Shown: in pieces, positions 61,240 to 64,000 of the stretch
Position numbering within the stretch: the stretch's first letter is position 1
Layout: each line of letters opens with the position of its first letter
NCBI GenBank assembly: GCA_016946835.1
Contig: JACVTC010000012.1
Location: 1,141,501 to 1,205,500 of the forward strand
DNA length: 64,000 nt
DNA from: Neocallimastix lanati (nom. inval.)
Taxonomy: Eukaryota > Neocallimastigomycota > Neocallimastigomycetes > Neocallimastigales > Neocallimastigaceae
Direction: 5' to 3'
Translations under genes and position numbers: made by a program
Notes under the pieces: generated by a model
The model's database searches: none
Seen by the model: the letters and a program-made list of their open reading frames with translations, nothing else
Told to the model about the DNA's origin: nothing

Positions 61240-61240
<1 letters not shown>
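59130..61240 (+). repeat. Large direct duplication, copy 2
   Basis: Counterpart of 53,190-56,770 without the two extra blocks. Identity is very high from about 60,070 onward and somewhat lower before it. An (ATT)n run (about 60,408-60,462) is present at the same place in both copies with different length. Confidence 0.88.
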
Positions 61241-61270
<30 letters not shown>

Positions 61271-62095
61271 CTCTCTCTCTTTTTCTTTCTTTTTATTTAT
61301 TTATAATTTTTATATTTATTAATTATTTTTTTTTCTTTTTATTAAATTTATTTTTCATTTTATTCATACTGGATAGAATATGCTTTTTTATTATACTTTC
61401 TTTTGAATTTATAAACATTTTGATAATTTTTATCATTATATTTGATTATGACGCCTTTTTCGAATAGTGATATCACAAAATATGTCTTATGAAACTTTAT
61501 AGAATGTTATTCTTCTTTTTCTACATCTACGATTAATGATATCACTATTATCTTTCCTAAGTTTGATCATTTTAATATTATTATATAAAATAATAATAAA
61601 TAAACGAGTATTATTTTACTTTTTATTTCTATATTTAATCCATGATGATTGAGAAATTTTAGATGTCTAAATTTATTTTATACGTTATTACTCCAGTTAT
61701 TATGTAATAGTAGTTATTTTCTCTTTATTAAATTCATAAAAAATTTTTTAATAATCTCAAAAGAGAAAAGCTCTATATTTGTATATTAAATAAATATGGA
61801 AATAAATATTAATTAATAAAAAATTAGATAAATAAACAAAAAAATAAAAACACCGAATTATATCCTTGAGAAAGGTTTATCATTACTACATTGTTGATAA
61901 TGTCTTACATGCCATTCAATATTTGTCTTCTTTTTTTTTTTGAATTAGATTGTTCTAGTACCTATTTTGGTTAAAAGAGACCCTAAGATTTATCAACTAT
62001 AATTATTTTCAAATAAATATTTCCATAAAGATACTATCAGTGGAGTTCAAAAAACAAAGGTCAAATCAACTAATATATTAAATTCAAATCACATT
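61241..62095. other. Spacer with coding-like scraps
   Basis: A ~30-nt T-run followed by CTCTCTCT starts the region. At 61,449-61,570 the plus strand gives MTPFSNSDITKYV and, past a stop, NDITIIFPKFDHFN, which hints at former coding sequence. The frame of the next ORF is open from about 61,999 without an ATG, so an upstream exon is possible. Confidence 0.35.
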
Positions 62096-63136
62096 ATGCA
62101 TGGAGTAAATATGAATGAAAAAATAATCCATGATTCCAGGTATACCTCGTATGTAAAAGGTTATTTCTTTAATTTAAAATACAGAGTTTATACTGTACAG
62201 AATGAAGAAGAACATAAGGAATTAATTAATAAGATAGATGAAGTACATAATGAAATAAATGAAAAAGTTAAAGTTTTCAATAAATATATATCCCCAGAAG
62301 GCCATTATGAGGAAGCTGATCATATTATTGAGTTAATTGATAATTATAATGAATTGGTAGCTACTGAACTAAGATTGCATGATACCAATAATGATGACAT
62401 AAATTATATCTATTTATCTAATGATATGGAAACATTTGAACGATTAAATTATATGCGTAAAAAATTATTTAATAAATCAGCTTTTCAGATAATGAAAGAT
62501 AATTCCAATGAGTTTAATATTAAAGATAATGAAAATCTTGAAAATCTTGAAAATCGTATAGATAAAGATCGTGCCAAACATTACCGATTTAATGATAAAT
62601 TTGAATATGAACCATCCTTCGACGATTATAAGGTTTTAATGAAAGATAATATTAATTCTAATGAAGTCGTATTAAAGAAATTGGTCGATACTTCAAAGAA
62701 TAATAAATTATTATTAAAAATGAAAGATTCTTTTAAATTAGGGTATAAGCTTATGTTAAATGAATTATCCAATTATAGAGACCAATTTATGGTGGATGGG
62801 ATAAATGGAGTAAGTCAGCACAAAAAGATGTTCAACAATGTGAAGAATAATAACTTAAGATATTTTGAAACTCAAGAACAAACTGAAAATAGATTTAAAA
62901 ATGACCTGATTTCAGAAGCAAAGTTGAATATTAATATTAACAGTAATAATTTAGATGATGTAATTATTACAATAAATAGGGATTATAATGATATATCAAT
63001 AAATATTGAAAATCAATTAGTAAATATTTGTATAAATAAAAAGAATGAACTAGTAAGATATTCTGGTAATACGATGCATATAACGAATTATCTAATGATT
63101 ATAATTCGTTCACAAGTCTTTCTGAAAAGCCATTGA
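62096..63136 (+). CDS. Hypothetical protein, 346 residues
   Basis: A long open frame with gene-like codon use in a region where random ORFs are short. The product is hydrophilic and rich in Asn, Asp, Glu and Lys, with probable helical and coiled-coil stretches (residues about 37-60, with ELINKIDEVHNEINEKVKVF) and no signal peptide or obvious membrane segment. No catalytic motif was recognised. An alternative in-frame start is the second Met (residue 6). The reading frame is open about 95 bp upstream of the ATG, so the true start could be an earlier exon. The last ~20 residues change character (ITNYLMIIIRSQVF), and the next ORF overlaps by four bases. It may be an independent host gene or part of a mobile element. 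Confidence 0.55.
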   Translation: MHGVNMNEKIIHDSRYTSYVKGYFFNLKYRVYTVQNEEEHKELINKIDEVHNEINEKVKVFNKYISPEGHYEEADHIIELIDNYNELVATELRLHDTNNDDINYIYLSNDMETFERLNYMRKKLFNKSAFQIMKDNSNEFNIKDNENLENLENRIDKDRAKHYRFNDKFEYEPSFDDYKVLMKDNINSNEVVLKKLVDTSKNNKLLLKMKDSFKLGYKLMLNELSNYRDQFMVDGINGVSQHKKMFNNVKNNNLRYFETQEQTENRFKNDLISEAKLNININSNNLDDVIITINRDYNDISINIENQLVNICINKKNELVRYSGNTMHITNYLMIIIRSQVFLKSH

Positions 63137-63345
63137 TGAAAAACTCAAACAATAATAAAGAAGAGTATAATAAAAGATTTAATTTGAATAAAAATTTAGA
63201 AAATCACAATAGTATTCATGCATCTAAATTAAGTTCTTGTAATCCACTTATTAAAAAGCCACCAAGGTTTATTGTTCATAAGAATTCCGGAACAAAACCA
63301 GGCTCTGAAATAAAACGAAGATATATCATTTTTTATATAATATAA
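63133..63345 (+). CDS. Hypothetical 70-residue ORF, overlapping the previous one
   Basis: Starts within the stop region of the 346-codon ORF (ATGA overlap). The product is basic and Asn/Lys-rich, with KKPPRFIVHKNSGTKPGSE near the C-terminus, and its composition continues that of the upstream protein. The upstream part of this frame also reads protein-like before the ATG. Two separate genes, or one gene interrupted, are both possible. No family was recognised. Confidence 0.4.
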   Translation: MMKNSNNNKEEYNKRFNLNKNLENHNSIHASKLSSCNPLIKKPPRFIVHKNSGTKPGSEIKRRYIIFYII

Positions 63346-64000
63346 ATATAATTTGATTTGATTTAATTATATATATATTAACATTAAAATTATTGATTAT
63401 TGTTTATTGTTTATTAGTTTTATTATTATCTATTAAAAAAATAAATAAATAAATATATATATATATATAGATAAAAAAATAATTAAATAAATAAAAATTA
63501 AATAAATAAAAATTAAATAAATAATAAATAAATAAAAAGTAAACAAAAATAAATAAATAAAATAAAATAAATAAAATATAATAACTCTCAAAAAAAAAAA
63601 ATAAAAAATATTTTATTACATAAAAAATTATTAAATAAAAAAAAAGTTTTTTATATAAAAAAATATATTATTATTAAATTTCAATTTTTATAAAAAAATA
63701 ATAAAAAGTTAAACCAATAAAAATTATAAAAAAAAATAAATTAAAATAAAACAAAAATATTTAAAATAAAAAAAAAGAAAGAAAGAAAGAAAGAAAGAAA
63801 GAAAAAAAAAAGTATCTTTGAAAAAAAAAGATATTTTTTAAAACAAAATATTAATTATTTCTTAAGTGCATATATATATACAATTATTATTATAAATATA
63901 ATAATAGTACATATAAAAGCATACCCTTTTTAATTAATATTTAAAAATTTTTTGAAAAATCAATAAAATTAAATTTATATATTAATTTTCTTCTTTTTTT
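63346..64000. other. AT-rich end of the window
   Basis: No gene is seen. Contains AAATAAATA arrays (about 63,440-63,580) and a (GAAA)n run at about 63,776-63,803. Confidence 0.55.

Noticed and set aside
61228-61467. 79-codon Phe/Ile-rich ORF that looks like a membrane protein
   Set aside because: It begins within a poly-T run, and its hydrophobicity follows from T-rich DNA.

Overview
This is a eukaryotic, extremely A+T-rich window with long A/T homopolymers, hundreds of bases of AATAAAT-type simple repeats, few genes, short GTAAGT-type introns and many decayed transposons. Composition, an intronless bacterial-looking aldo/keto reductase, a relic of the AAA-ATPase-like/PD-(D/E)XK family, MULE and LINE remnants and a leucine-rich-repeat surface protein together best fit an anaerobic gut chytrid (Neocallimastigomycota, for example a Piromyces or Neocallimastix relative). 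That assignment is inference. No rRNA, tRNA or CRISPR array was recognised.

1-9 kb: AT-rich spacer, two short coding-like islands, a decayed ABCA-type ABC transporter (about 2.23-3.86 kb, + strand), one intact aldo/keto reductase (6,049-6,891, +), and an internally deleted LINE 3' end (7.66-8.10 kb, +). 9-12.5 kb: a large simple-sequence array and a decayed, unrecognised coding region (10.33-11.72 kb).

12.5-21.5 kb: a LINE graveyard, all on the minus strand. Two very old copies (12.6-13.7 and 13.7-15.0 kb) precede a three-level nest. LINE A (16,421-21,349, about 4.9 kb, endonuclease + reverse transcriptase + C-terminal zinc knuckle) sits inside a 5'-truncated LINE B. LINE B sits inside the 5' end of a LINE D. 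Target-site duplications of 12 and 14 bp mark the two insertions.

21.5-24.8 kb: a three-exon minus-strand gene for a secreted, membrane-anchored LRR protein with a Tyr/Gly-rich stalk, flanked by simple repeats. 26.5-41 kb: relics of a MULE transposase, a Ty3/Gypsy-like gag-protease fossil (-), a Ty3/Gypsy fossil (+), Ty1/Copia fossils (+) and a decayed AAA-ATPase-like/PD-(D/E)XK gene.

43-61 kb: apparently non-coding repeats. There is a 0.9-kb-arm inverted repeat, a second 1.1-kb inverted repeat partly overlapping it, and a foldback element carrying a 31-bp tandem array. A long polypurine tract and a 2-3.6 kb direct duplication follow. Two insertions are dated against empty paralogous sites: a 138-bp SINE-like element and a 1.17-kb retroposon-like insert.

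61-64 kb: an unrecognised, gene-like 346-codon ORF followed by an overlapping 70-codon ORF.

No functional pathway links these genes. The two genes best supported as intact are the reductase and the LRR protein; the rest is mostly transposon debris.
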